From NCBI RefSeq assembly GCF_000308715.1, contig NZ_BAGH01000035.1, positions 1 through 39,969 of the forward strand: 39,969 nucleotides of DNA, written 5' to 3'. Position 1 is the first letter of the stretch. Every line of letters starts with the position of its first letter. Under the pieces are notes generated by a model. The model was given only the letters and a program-made list of their open reading frames with translations, was not told where the DNA came from and made no database searches. Source of the DNA: Nocardia tenerifensis NBRC 101015. GTDB lineage: Bacteria > Actinomycetota > Actinomycetes > Mycobacteriales > Mycobacteriaceae. This document shows, piece after piece, positions 7,881-15,763 of the stretch. The position numbers were made by a program, and so were the translations under genes.

Positions 7881-8162
7881 CTACAACTCGTCCAGCGTGA
7901 TCAGGCCGTCCTGCAGGGCGCGGGCCACCAGCGCGGCCTTGGTGTTGGCGGCCCGGCCGACCGCCGCGTATTTGGCGCGGATGCGGGTGATGTGGGTGTT
8001 GACGGTACCGATCGACAGGTAGAGCTGCATCCCGACCCGCGTCTTCGAGTCGCATTTGACCCAGGCGACCAGTACTTCGAGTTCCCGGGCCGACAAGTGC
8101 GGGTCGCGCCACAGCGTGACCGGAGTCGGTTGCGGTCGGGGATCTGGAACGATCGAAGGCAT
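7881..8162 (-). CDS. Stand-alone LuxR-type helix-turn-helix protein
   Basis: A 93-residue protein that is almost only a GerE/LuxR DNA-binding domain: LSARELEVLVAWVKCDSK, LYLSIGTVNTHITRIRAKYAAVGR and AALVARALQDGLI. The usual receiver domain is absent; only about 22 Pro-rich residues precede the HTH. ATG at 8162 has a weak GCGGGA upstream. It lies 126 bases downstream of the two-component operon and on the same strand, so it may be an accessory regulator of that system, or an independent response-regulator-like protein with no phosphorylation input. Confidence 0.72.
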   Translation of the reverse strand: MPSIVPDPRPQPTPVTLWRDPHLSARELEVLVAWVKCDSKTRVGMQLYLSIGTVNTHITRIRAKYAAVGRAANTKAALVARALQDGLITLDEL

Positions 8163-8288
8163 CAGTAAGTCCCGCTTCGTGCAGTATCAGTCGGCCCCGG
8201 TGCCGCACCTCCCCGAAGGTTGCAGACCAATAACCGATGTGCCCATCGAATATACGATCTCGGGCCGACGCTGGACATTCCCCAGCTT

Positions 8289-9380
8289 TCAGCCCGCAGG
8301 TCTGGGGTCTTGCTTCGCATCGCGAACAAGTTGCCGGTCGTCCAGGTCGGACCGCACCGCGCCGGTCGACTCCACCTCGATCCGCAGCTCACCGTTGTCG
8401 CGCAACAGAATCGAGGCCAGGGTGCTGCGCCCCGGCGGCAGTACGCGCGCGGTGACCGTGCCGCCGTCGGCGTAGTCGAGCGCGTCGCGCAGCACGGTGC
8501 GCACCTGTTGCCGGAGCTCGGCGTCGACCTCGTCGAGGCCGCCGCCGTCGTCGAGCACGACGGTCACCCCGCGTTGCCGCGCGCAGCGCGCCGCGGCGCC
8601 GACCGAGGCATCGATCATCACACCGCCCAGGATGTCGTCGCGCAACTCGGCCTCGACGAGCCGGCACTCGGCCTGCTCCTGCGCGGTGAGCGGGCGGCCG
8701 GAGGCGATGATCTCGAGCAGCGGCCGCGCCGCGCTGTCGAGCCGGGCGACCCGCTCGTCCCGCTCCTGCTGCGCCGCCTGAGCGGCGGCCTCGGCCGCGG
8801 CCCGCTCCGTATCCTGTTGGCGCAGCGCGAGAATCGAGTGCGCCAGCGGGCGGACCACCCGGCCGAAGAACGTCGCCATGAGCAGCGGTGTCAGATTGAT
8901 GAACGAGAAACCCACCCCCGTGAGCCAGCCCTGTCCGGTGCGCGTGGTCCACCAGGCGCAGACGACGATCTGGCCGAGCACGCCGGCCCACGCCCACAGC
9001 GGCGCGCCGCGCACGCACAGGAAGTTCAGATAGGCCGACGCGGCGCCGAGGAACCAGATCTGGGTGGAGTTCGCCATCGGCACCGGCAGCTGCCAGATGG
9101 CCAGCGCGGCGGACAGCGGCGCCGCCGCGGCCACGGGCACGGCGAACGGGGTGGGCAGCGGATCGCCGGGCGCGAGCAGGATGGCCGATCCGGCGCCGAG
9201 GATGAGCACGGCCGCGAGCGCGGTGAGCCGGAGATCCCGGATGCCCTCGTCGGCGGCGAGGGCCATCGAAGTGATCGACACGGCGAACAGTCCGGACAAC
9301 CCCCACGCCGCGCGCGTGCGCATGCCGAGGATGTCCCGAACGTCGTCGCGCACAGTCCGATTCATCCGATCGGTCGTCAT
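8289..9380 (-). CDS. Membrane kinase-like protein, probably a degenerate histidine kinase
   Basis: A 363-residue protein with about five or six hydrophobic segments in residues 25-185, a coiled-coil linker (RQQDTERAAAEAAAQAAQQE) and a kinase-like C-terminus. The helical part LDSAARPLLEIIASGRPLTAQEQAECRLVEAELRD resembles the dimerisation region of actinobacterial NarL-partner kinases but has no phosphoacceptor HD pair. The ATPase-like part (VRTVLRDALDYADGG) lacks a clear N-box Asn and the DxGxG loop. The start ATG overlaps the upstream kinase stop as ATGA. I infer a non-phosphorylating partner that senses a signal or tunes the true kinase upstream. Confidence 0.7.
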   Translation of the reverse strand: MTTDRMNRTVRDDVRDILGMRTRAAWGLSGLFAVSITSMALAADEGIRDLRLTALAAVLILGAGSAILLAPGDPLPTPFAVPVAAAAPLSAALAIWQLPVPMANSTQIWFLGAASAYLNFLCVRGAPLWAWAGVLGQIVVCAWWTTRTGQGWLTGVGFSFINLTPLLMATFFGRVVRPLAHSILALRQQDTERAAAEAAAQAAQQERDERVARLDSAARPLLEIIASGRPLTAQEQAECRLVEAELRDDILGGVMIDASVGAAARCARQRGVTVVLDDGGGLDEVDAELRQQVRTVLRDALDYADGGTVTARVLPPGRSTLASILLRDNGELRIEVESTGAVRSDLDDRQLVRDAKQDPRPAG

Positions 9381-10564
9381 CGCGCCACCCACCCCGCGCT
9401 CACCCGGCAGCCGCGACCGGGCGCGGCGTCGATGGTGGACCAGCCGCCCGGCAGCTCGGCGAGCCGGTCGGTGATGCTGGCGCGCAAGCCGATTCGGTCG
9501 GGCGGGACGGTCTCGGGATCGAATCCGACGCCGTCGTCGACCACGTCGATCCGGACGGAGTCCGCGTCCGCGGTGACGCGCACCTCGCAGGCGGCCTCGC
9601 GGGTCGGCGTGCCGGCGTGGCGCTGCCAGTTCCGCAGCGCCTCGCCGACCGCCGCCGCCAACGCGGTCGCCACGTCGCTCGGCACCGTGAGGGGAACGGT
9701 CGCGCTGTGCTCGGCGCGCAGCCGCACCGAGTCGTCGACCTCGGCCGCGGTCGCGCGGATGCTCGCGACCACCTGCTCGAGGTCGAGGCTGTCCTGTCCG
9801 GGCTGCCCGGAGCGCAGCCGTTCCAGGTCGCGCAGCGTCACCTCGGCGTGGTGGGTGAGCACGGGGGAGTTGGGCGCGCGCGAGGCCTCGAGCAGCGTCG
9901 CGATGACCCAGTCGTGGGCGAGGGCGTCGAAGCGCCGCCGCTCGAAGCGGCGCGCCTCGGCGGCGGCCGTGGCGGTGGCCTTCGCCCGGACCTCGTGCGA
10001 GGTCAGGTCCAGCATGCGCCCAACCTGAACGAGCACCACGCACGCCGCGCACGGCAGCGCCGAATAGGCCACGGCGAAAAGGAAATCCGGGACGACCGGG
10101 TTGTGCGCGTCCGGTCCGCGGGCGTACGCCGCGTCGGTCTGCGCCAGGGCCGCGGCCAGGACGAGGTAGCCGAAGGGCATGCGCCGCCAGAAGATACAGA
10201 GCGCCACCGCGGGCAGACCCGGAATCCACAGTATCCACAGCGATTTCTCGGGCGGCACGACGGCGTCGGCCCGCACGATCAGCCAGCTCCCGGCGGCGAA
10301 CAGATAGCCGAGCGCGAAAGCCACTACGGCGTAACGGGTCAGGTCGGTGCGCCAGCGCAGCGCCGTCGCGGCGATGAGCGCGCTGGGCAGGTAGATCACG
10401 CCGAGCGACACCGGAGTCCACCAGGGCGCGGCCAACGCGGACTGGTTCAGCGCGGTGGGCACGGTGAGGGCCGCGTAGAACAGGCCGCCGGTGCCGACGA
10501 AAAGGCTTGCGCCGCGGACGAGGCGGGCTTCGGCGCTGCGCGGTGGCGCGGCCGTGTCGATCAT
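9377..10564 (-). CDS. Sensor histidine kinase (NarL/DesK-type)
   Basis: A 395-residue membrane sensor kinase. About six hydrophobic segments occupy residues 18-195. The phosphoacceptor helix reads ALAHDWVIATLLEAS with His217 followed by Asp, as in HisKA_3-type kinases. The HATPase domain shows an N box (GEALRNWQRHAG), the G1 loop DDGVGFD and a GLRASI G2 segment. It should phosphorylate the response regulator just upstream, with which it shares an ATGA overlap; its own stop overlaps the kinase-like gene in the same way. The signal cannot be deduced. The three genes form one translationally coupled minus-strand unit. Confidence 0.86.
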   Translation of the reverse strand: MIDTAAPPRSAEARLVRGASLFVGTGGLFYAALTVPTALNQSALAAPWWTPVSLGVIYLPSALIAATALRWRTDLTRYAVVAFALGYLFAAGSWLIVRADAVVPPEKSLWILWIPGLPAVALCIFWRRMPFGYLVLAAALAQTDAAYARGPDAHNPVVPDFLFAVAYSALPCAACVVLVQVGRMLDLTSHEVRAKATATAAAEARRFERRRFDALAHDWVIATLLEASRAPNSPVLTHHAEVTLRDLERLRSGQPGQDSLDLEQVVASIRATAAEVDDSVRLRAEHSATVPLTVPSDVATALAAAVGEALRNWQRHAGTPTREAACEVRVTADADSVRIDVVDDGVGFDPETVPPDRIGLRASITDRLAELPGGWSTIDAAPGRGCRVSAGWVAR

Positions 10565-11280
10565 CGAGGTCGTGGATCACCGCCGATGAAGCCGTCGCGC
10601 TTGGCCTCCCGATAGAGGTCGACCCTGGACCGCACCGGCCGGCCCGCCTCGGCGTACCGGCGGCGGATCCGGCTGAGGTAGTCGTTGACGGTGTGCTCGG
10701 AGAGGCCGAGCTTGTGCGCCACCGAGGCCGCGGTCTCGCCGTTCGCGTAGTGCTCCAACACGTCTCGCTGCCGGGGCGGCAGGTCGATATTGGTCAGCGC
10801 CGGGTCGCTGTCGATGGCCGAGGCCCACGCCATCGTCGCGACCTGCCGACCCGAGGCGGCCGCGCGGATCATAGCGGTGGTGCGCTCGGCCGGGTCGCTC
10901 TTCAACGCGACGCCGAGCACGCCCGCGCGGGCGGCCGAGCGGATGAGGTCGCGCCAGTCGCCGGTGGTGTAGACGAGGCAGGGGATGTCGAGGCTGTGCA
11001 GCATCTCGACGTTCTCGCGCGGGCTGGAGCCGTCGGGCAGCCGCAGATCGAGCACCGCGAGATCGAGATCGGTCGCCTGCTTCAGCAGTTCGGGGACGGT
11101 CGGCGCGATCGCGACGACGGTCAGGTCCGGCTGGTCGGACAGGATCGCGGCCAAGCCCACCGCGACCGCCTGGTGGTCCTCGACGATGCCGATCCGGCGC
11201 ACGGTGCCCGGTGTCGCGTAGGGTCCGGGCAGGTCGGTGACGGCTACTCCCGCCATAGTGAGCAGTCGACGGATCACCAT
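10561..11280 (-). CDS. NarL/FixJ-family response regulator
   Basis: A 239-residue two-domain regulator. The receiver has an acidic pocket (IGIVEDHQ), phosphoacceptor Asp78 in LDLRLPDG and a Lys in VALKSD. The C-terminal LuxR HTH reads LPPRQRDVLEHYANGETAASVAHKLGLSEHTVNDYLSRIRRRY. The start is uncertain: ATG 11280 and ATG 11256 both lack a good ribosome binding site, and a TTG at 11316 would extend the frame. I chose ATG 11280. The stop overlaps the kinase start by ATGA, so this is the first gene of a regulator-kinase-pseudokinase operon whose promoter should lie in the 11.3-11.5 kb gap. Confidence 0.86.
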   Translation of the reverse strand: MVIRRLLTMAGVAVTDLPGPYATPGTVRRIGIVEDHQAVAVGLAAILSDQPDLTVVAIAPTVPELLKQATDLDLAVLDLRLPDGSSPRENVEMLHSLDIPCLVYTTGDWRDLIRSAARAGVLGVALKSDPAERTTAMIRAAASGRQVATMAWASAIDSDPALTNIDLPPRQRDVLEHYANGETAASVAHKLGLSEHTVNDYLSRIRRRYAEAGRPVRSRVDLYREAKRDGFIGGDPRPR

Positions 11281-11777
11281 GAATGGAATTAAATCACTCG
11301 GTAACGAACGTGCCAAGTCGCCTGCTCGTTATTCTGATTTCGCACTCGCCGGGCCTGCCCGCATGATCTTCGAATGGTGAGCGGACCGAAGCTTCGTACG
11401 TCGTAAACCGATATCGACCGGTCGGTATCGTGCCGATCGGCTCGAATCCGCTTGTGCCAGAGGTGATCAGGAGCGCGGTTCCGGCGCGGCGATATGCGCG
11501 GTCATATCGTCTGGAACTTACCCGATCGCCGTCGTGCGTTTCCGGGTGAAATATATCGCCGGTTCCACTCCGGTGCCGCCGCCGATGTTTATTTCGCGGA
11601 ATTTCTTCGTATTACCTGTTTTGATCGGACGCGCCCGGGAATGGTCGTCGGGCGCATGCCGGATCATGGACCTGTGTCGAGTGTTCGGCGGACAGACAGC
11701 GGGCAGCGGCGCCATCAAGCTCACTAGGTGAGGACGGGCCTCACGCCGTCCCGCGGCAGGACTCAGGGGAGATGGAC
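11281..11777. other. Divergent intergenic region, AT-richer than surroundings
   Basis: About 490 bases between the response regulator and the radical-SAM-like gene. It is visibly less GC-rich than the genes, consistent with promoters. The perfect palindrome CGACCGGTCG lies at 11415-11424 inside the broader imperfect dyad 11407-11430 and could be an operator. Short open frames here have no family resemblance and I do not call them. GGGGAG at 11766-11771 is the ribosome binding site of the next gene. Confidence 0.4.
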
Positions 11778-12398
11778 GTGCACTCGAGTCGGCATCCGGA
11801 CAGCGCCACGATGCTGGTGTCGCGCCTGCGATTTCCGGTGCGGAACATAGGTTATGGAATTCGCGCGGGTATTTGGCTGCCCGGCTGCCGGCTCTTCTGT
11901 CGCGCCTGCCTCGCCGAAAACACCTGGGATTTCGACGAATGGACCCGGTGCGGCGTCGACGCGGTGCTCGACGGGCTCGGTGAGTTGCCCGCCGGACGCG
12001 TCGACGGCGTCACCGTCTACGGCCGCGAGCCCACCGAACAGCCTGCGGCGCTGCGCATCCTGCTCGACCGGATCAACGAATGGCGCGCGCGGCAGGTCCG
12101 CCCGGCCGACCTGCTGCTGTACTCGGGACGGTCGGCCGCCACGCTGGACGAGCGGTTCCCCTGGCTGATCAGGTCGGTGGACGCGCTGGTCACCGGCTAC
12201 GCGGTCGCCGCGGAGGTGGGCGATTTCGCGCCGCGGGACGCCCCGAACCGGCGCATCGTCATCGGTTCGGCGCTGGGCATGCGGCGCTACGCCACAGCCG
12301 AATTCGCGCCGGGTCTCATGTCGTGCGATAGCTGCGCGCGACCAGCGCCGATCGCAGATACCACAGCCCGGACGGTTGGGACGGGTCGAACCCGGTGA
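11778..12398 (+). CDS. Small radical-SAM / 4Fe-4S activase-like protein, possibly truncated
   Basis: A 206-residue protein whose N-terminal half resembles stand-alone 4Fe-4S single-cluster (activating-enzyme-type) radical SAM proteins. A CX3CX2C cluster motif sits at Cys37, Cys41, Cys44 within GIWLPGCRLFCRACL, and VTVYGREPTEQPAALRILLD occupies the SAM-binding GGEP position but reads GREP (residues 82-85). I prefer GTG 11778 because AGGGGAG lies six bases upstream; ATG 11772 abuts that site directly. The final 83 bases run antisense through the 3' end of the PucR-type gene. There the sequence stops resembling the family, which usually continues with a strand-rich tail, so the natural C-terminus may have been lost. 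No obvious substrate protein lies beside it. Confidence 0.65.
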   Translation: MHSSRHPDSATMLVSRLRFPVRNIGYGIRAGIWLPGCRLFCRACLAENTWDFDEWTRCGVDAVLDGLGELPAGRVDGVTVYGREPTEQPAALRILLDRINEWRARQVRPADLLLYSGRSAATLDERFPWLIRSVDALVTGYAVAAEVGDFAPRDAPNRRIVIGSALGMRRYATAEFAPGLMSCDSCARPAPIADTTARTVGTGRTR

Positions 12399-13536
12399 GC
12401 TGGCCGATCCGCTTGAGCCGGTAGTCCACGGTGTTGGTGTGCACGTGCAGGACGCGGGCGGTGCGCTGACGGTTGAGGTTGTTGCCGATGTGGCGCTGCA
12501 GGGTCTCCAGCAGTTCGGGGTGCTCGTCGAGCGGGTCGAGCAGCTGGCCGAGGTACTCGCGGCCGGGGCCGGGGCGGGTGAGCTGGTACTCGAGCGCCAG
12601 CTCGTCGAAGCGGTACAGCCCGGCCACCGCCTCGAGGCGCTGGACCATGTCGAGCAACTCGTGCGCCTGGTCGGCGGCGTTGGGGATCTGTTCGGGGGTG
12701 GCCTCGACCATGGTCGCGGTGATGCCGACCTGCGCGGCGTGCGACAGCTGGGTGACCAGGGTGTCGTAGCCGGCGTTGTCGAAGGTGGCCGAGGGGATGA
12801 GCACCGTGCCGCCGTCGACGCTGAGCAGCGAGAGCGCGCTGTCGCCGCAGCGGGTGGCGAGCTCGGCCTGCACCCGTCTGAGCTTGCGGCGCGCGACGAC
12901 CTGACTGTCGATCATCGGATTGTGCTCGTCGCGGTGCGGCGGAATCGCCACGGCGAGAACGGCGTACGACGTCGCGATGGCGATGCCGCACTCGCGCGCC
13001 ATGGTGGAGGTGCTGTGCCCGCCGAGCAGCGCGGAGGTCAGCGTGTGCACGGCGGTGTGGTGCTCGCTGACCACCGAGCGCAGCTCCCGGATGTAGGCCA
13101 CCGAGATGGCCGAGCTGATCATGTCCAGCATCTCGAGCACCATCTTGGCGCCGTCGACCAGACTGTCGTAGTCCTTGATGGACGCGTCGGACACCACCAG
13201 ATCCAGGCCCATCTTGAAGCCCTCGTGGATGGAGTGGTGGATGGTGTCGATCGGCACGCCCTCGCGCGCCCAGCCCGAGGCGGCGTCCTGCAGGCGCTGC
13301 AACTTCTCCGGGATGTCCTGGCCGTCCAGCATGCTCACGGCGAACTCCAGGCAGACCCTGGTGATCGTGGTGACGTCGCCGGAGATGGCGTCCGCGGGTA
13401 AGGTTCCGCAGGGGATGACGTTCTCGACGAAGTGCCCGACCATTTGACGCGAGAGTGCCCGAACGTCCTTGAGCGGGGACGACATCGGCTTGCCCGCCAG
13501 AGTCAAGCTCTGCCGTGCCGAGTTGTCGATCGACAT
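12316..13536 (-). CDS. PucR/CdaR-family transcriptional regulator
   Basis: A 406-residue regulator. Residues about 25-170 form an all-helical N-terminal region typical of actinobacterial PucR-type proteins. A GGDEF-like middle domain follows (YAVLAVAIPPHRDEH, then DGGTVLIPS). The C-terminal PucR HTH reads LLETLQRHIGNNLNRQRTARVLHVHTNTVDYRLKRIGQLTG. ATG 13536 has AGGAG at the right distance. It converges on the radical-SAM-like gene with an 83-base overlap of coding ends. No adjacent catabolic gene reveals its target. Confidence 0.85.
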   Translation of the reverse strand: MSIDNSARQSLTLAGKPMSSPLKDVRALSRQMVGHFVENVIPCGTLPADAISGDVTTITRVCLEFAVSMLDGQDIPEKLQRLQDAASGWAREGVPIDTIHHSIHEGFKMGLDLVVSDASIKDYDSLVDGAKMVLEMLDMISSAISVAYIRELRSVVSEHHTAVHTLTSALLGGHSTSTMARECGIAIATSYAVLAVAIPPHRDEHNPMIDSQVVARRKLRRVQAELATRCGDSALSLLSVDGGTVLIPSATFDNAGYDTLVTQLSHAAQVGITATMVEATPEQIPNAADQAHELLDMVQRLEAVAGLYRFDELALEYQLTRPGPGREYLGQLLDPLDEHPELLETLQRHIGNNLNRQRTARVLHVHTNTVDYRLKRIGQLTGFDPSQPSGLWYLRSALVARSYRTT

Positions 13537-13802
13537 TGTTCGACTCCTAACGCCCCCGAAATATAGCTGTGCGGCGCATTCACACTAATCGCTCGAAACC
13601 CGTCCTGGAACGATTCGCGGTGTTCTGTGCGTGCCTCAGAGACTGGTCGGTTGGTGGTTGTGTCGCGTCACAGCGATGATCCGGACAAATCCGAAACCGG
13701 CCGGTTCCGTCGGTCGGCGCGGGCCGCGACGACCCTGGCGGTAGGATCGCTGACGCCACACGCCAGGGACGGCCGAGCCGACGCGATAGGGGGCTAGGAC
13801 AC

Positions 13803-14279
13803 ATGAGACCGGCTCTGAGATGTCTTGTCTGGGAACTGGACAACACACTCTGGGACGGCACGGTGAGCGACCGGACCGGCGGCGCGCTGCGCCCGCCCGC
13901 GCTGCGCACCCTGCGACTGCTCAGCGAACGCGGCATCTGGCACGCCGTGGCCAGCCGAGGCGACCGCGAGCAGACCCTGGACAAGCTGTACCGCAGCGGC
14001 CTCTACGAGATGTTCTCCGCCCTCGAAATCGGCTGGGGCCCCAAGTCTTCGGCGATCGCCCGGATCGGGCTGACGCTCGGCCTCACGCTGGACACGATCG
14101 GGTTCATCGACGACGAACCGGTCGAACGCGCCGAGGTGCTGCGCGCGCTGCCCAAGGTCCGCTGCTACGCCGCGCGCAATGTGGACGTGCTGCCCGCGCT
14201 GCCGGACTTCCGGCCCGTCGTGTCCACCGGGCCCGATCCGACGCCGCCGGTCGGGTTCGCGCGGGTGTCGGCGCGGTAG
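13803..14279 (+). CDS. HAD-IIIC (FkbH-like) phosphatase-family protein with Glu at the nucleophile position
   Basis: A 158-residue haloacid-dehalogenase-fold protein. The motif I region CLVWELDNTLWDGTV normally starts with Asp (DLDNTLW); here the codon is GAA, so residue 11 is Glu and only the second acid, Asp13, is kept. Motif II (VASRGD), the Lys region (GPKSSAIARI) and motif III (IGFIDDEPVERAEV) are present. HAD-IIIC domains occur in FkbH-type enzymes that load glyceryl units onto carrier proteins, and as small free-standing proteins. With Glu as nucleophile, catalysis is doubtful. ATG 13803 has CTAGGA upstream. It is a single-gene unit between the PucR-type gene and the sigma factor. Confidence 0.78.
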   Translation: MRPALRCLVWELDNTLWDGTVSDRTGGALRPPALRTLRLLSERGIWHAVASRGDREQTLDKLYRSGLYEMFSALEIGWGPKSSAIARIGLTLGLTLDTIGFIDDEPVERAEVLRALPKVRCYAARNVDVLPALPDFRPVVSTGPDPTPPVGFARVSAR

Positions 14280-14363
14280 CGGACGGCGCATCGATCGCCG
14301 CTCGGGCGGCGTCGGCCGGTGTCGCACAGGCGGACTCGGGCGTCTCCGCGTTGCGGCCCGCCG

Positions 14364-15242
14364 CTATGCCGCCGGCACCGCGAGGTCGAGTTCGCGGAGC
14401 CGGGCGGGGTCGGCGATCACCTCGTAGCGGGCGACGCGGTCGCCGCGCACGGTGACCATGAGCGCGAGCAACAACCTGCCGCGCGGCGCGACCAGGACGC
14501 CGACCGCCCCGTTCACCAGCGCGAGCGTGGCCACCCGCGAACGACGTTGCAGGAGTACGGTTTCCTCCGCCACCGCCCGCGCGCCACGCACCACGGCCGA
14601 CATCCCCGACGGCAGCGCGGCAGGGTCGGCGACTCGGACCACGTCAGGGGCGAGCACGGCGAGCAGGGCGTCGAGATCGCCGCCGCGGGCGGCCGTGAGA
14701 AATGCCTCCACCACCCGCCGCTGCTCGGCGAGTTCGGTTGGCGGCGTGGTGGTTCCACCCCGCGTCCGTTGGCGGGCGCGACTCGCGAGCTTCTTCGTGG
14801 TCGCCGTCGTGCGCCCGACGATCGGCGCGATCTGCTCGAACGGCACCGCGAACAGGTCGTGCAGGACGAACGCCACCCGTTCGTCGGGGCCGAGCGTGTC
14901 CAGCACCACGAGTAGCGCCCGGCCGACCGAATCGATCAGCACCGCTTCGTGTTCCGGGTCGCGGTCGTAGGCGGCGTCGCCGAGTTCGGCGAGCAGATCC
15001 ATCGGCTCCTCGCGCCGGGCGGCGCGCGTTCGCAGCATGTCCAGGCAGATCCGCGACACCACCGTGGTCAGCCAGCCGGCGAGGTTGGCCACCTCGTCGG
15101 TGTCGGCGCGCGCCAGCCGCAGCCAGGTCTCCTGCACGGCGTCGTCGGCCTCGCTCAGCGACCCGAGCATCCGATACGCGACCGCCCGCAGATGAGCGCG
15201 GTGGGTCTCGAATCGCCGCGCCAGCGCGTCCTCGGCCCGCAT
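14364..15242 (-). CDS. ECF sigma factor of the SigJ type with a C-terminal SnoaL-like domain
   Basis: A 292-residue extracytoplasmic-function sigma factor. Region 2 is visible (LRAVAYRMLGSLSEADDAVQETWLRL), then a linker and region 4 (LDTLGPDERVAFVLHDLFAVPFEQIAPIVGRTTATTKKLASRARQR). Residues about 175-285 form a SnoaL-like domain (RRVVEAFLTAARGGDLDALLAVLAPDVV, ending IADPARLRELDL). This build is that of the SigJ/ECF41-like groups, in which the fused domain acts in place of a separate anti-sigma factor. It diverges from the DoxX-family gene, an arrangement common for these sigma factors, which often control a neighbouring oxidoreductase-type gene. Confidence 0.86.
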   Translation of the reverse strand: MRAEDALARRFETHRAHLRAVAYRMLGSLSEADDAVQETWLRLARADTDEVANLAGWLTTVVSRICLDMLRTRAARREEPMDLLAELGDAAYDRDPEHEAVLIDSVGRALLVVLDTLGPDERVAFVLHDLFAVPFEQIAPIVGRTTATTKKLASRARQRTRGGTTTPPTELAEQRRVVEAFLTAARGGDLDALLAVLAPDVVRVADPAALPSGMSAVVRGARAVAEETVLLQRRSRVATLALVNGAVGVLVAPRGRLLLALMVTVRGDRVARYEVIADPARLRELDLAVPAA

Positions 15243-15267
15243 CCGGTCACCTTTCCGCTCCGCCGTC

Positions 15268-15295
15268 CGTCACACGGTCGACGGATCCCATCGCG
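15268..15295 (+). promoter_or_regulatory. Possible ECF-type promoter upstream of the DoxX gene
   Basis: CGTCACA at 15268-15274 differs by one base from the TGTCACA -35 element reported for ECF41-type sigma factors. A CG-containing -10-like sequence begins about 17 bases later near 15292. The -10 match is weak, so this is only a candidate for control of doxX by the adjacent sigma factor. Confidence 0.25.
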
Positions 15296-15379
15296 CCCGG
15301 TCGAGCGCGGTTGCGGCGTCGCCGGACGCCACACCACGATCGCAGACCGGCCGCACCACGCATCAGGAGGGTGCTACCC

Positions 15380-15727
15380 ATGTCCACCGCTTACGTCATC
15401 GTCACCGTCGCCGCGGCGGCCGCCATGCTCGTCGCCTCGGGAATCGACGTGTTCCGAGCCCAATGGGTGCGCGACAACATGAGCGCCTACGGCCTGCCCG
15501 AGTGGACGCTGTACCCGCTGGCCGTCGTCAAGGCGGCGGGCGCCGCCGGGCTGCTCGCCGGTCTCGCCGTCGCGCCGCTCGGGTTGGCCGCCGCGATCTG
15601 CCTCGTGCTGTACTTCCTCGGCGCGATCGCGACGATCCTGCGCGCCCGCGCGTACGGCGATCTCGGCTACCCCATGCCGTATCTGGTCTTGGCGGCGGGG
15701 TCGCTGGCCTTGTTCGTCGCGTCCTGA
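15380..15727 (+). CDS. DoxX-family membrane protein
   Basis: A 115-residue protein with four hydrophobic segments (YVIVTVAAAAAMLVASGI, LYPLAVVKAAGAAGLLAGLAV, LGLAAAICLVLYFLGAIATI, YLVLAAGSLALFVAS), typical of the small DoxX-like family. The ATG has a perfect AGGAGG nine bases upstream. DoxX-like proteins are often linked to redox or thiol stress and to ECF sigma factors; the divergent sigma gene suggests it is a target. Its stop lies 36 bases from that of the convergent GMC oxidoreductase. Confidence 0.82.
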   Translation: MSTAYVIVTVAAAAAMLVASGIDVFRAQWVRDNMSAYGLPEWTLYPLAVVKAAGAAGLLAGLAVAPLGLAAAICLVLYFLGAIATILRARAYGDLGYPMPYLVLAAGSLALFVAS

Positions 15728-15763
15728 CCTGGGCCTGTGTCGAAGCCCGACCCGGCCGGACTG

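Noticed and set aside
11281..11316. TTG-initiated extension of the response regulator
   Set aside because: No convincing ribosome binding site, and the added residues precede a normal receiver-domain start.
11494..11731. Short open frames on both strands upstream of the radical-SAM-like gene
   Set aside because: They overlap each other, have no family resemblance and lie in a promoter-like AT-richer gap.
13695..13706. Palindrome AACCGGCCGGTT before the HAD gene
   Set aside because: Short and composed of common high-GC tetramers; symmetry stops at 12 bases and no promoter elements align with it.
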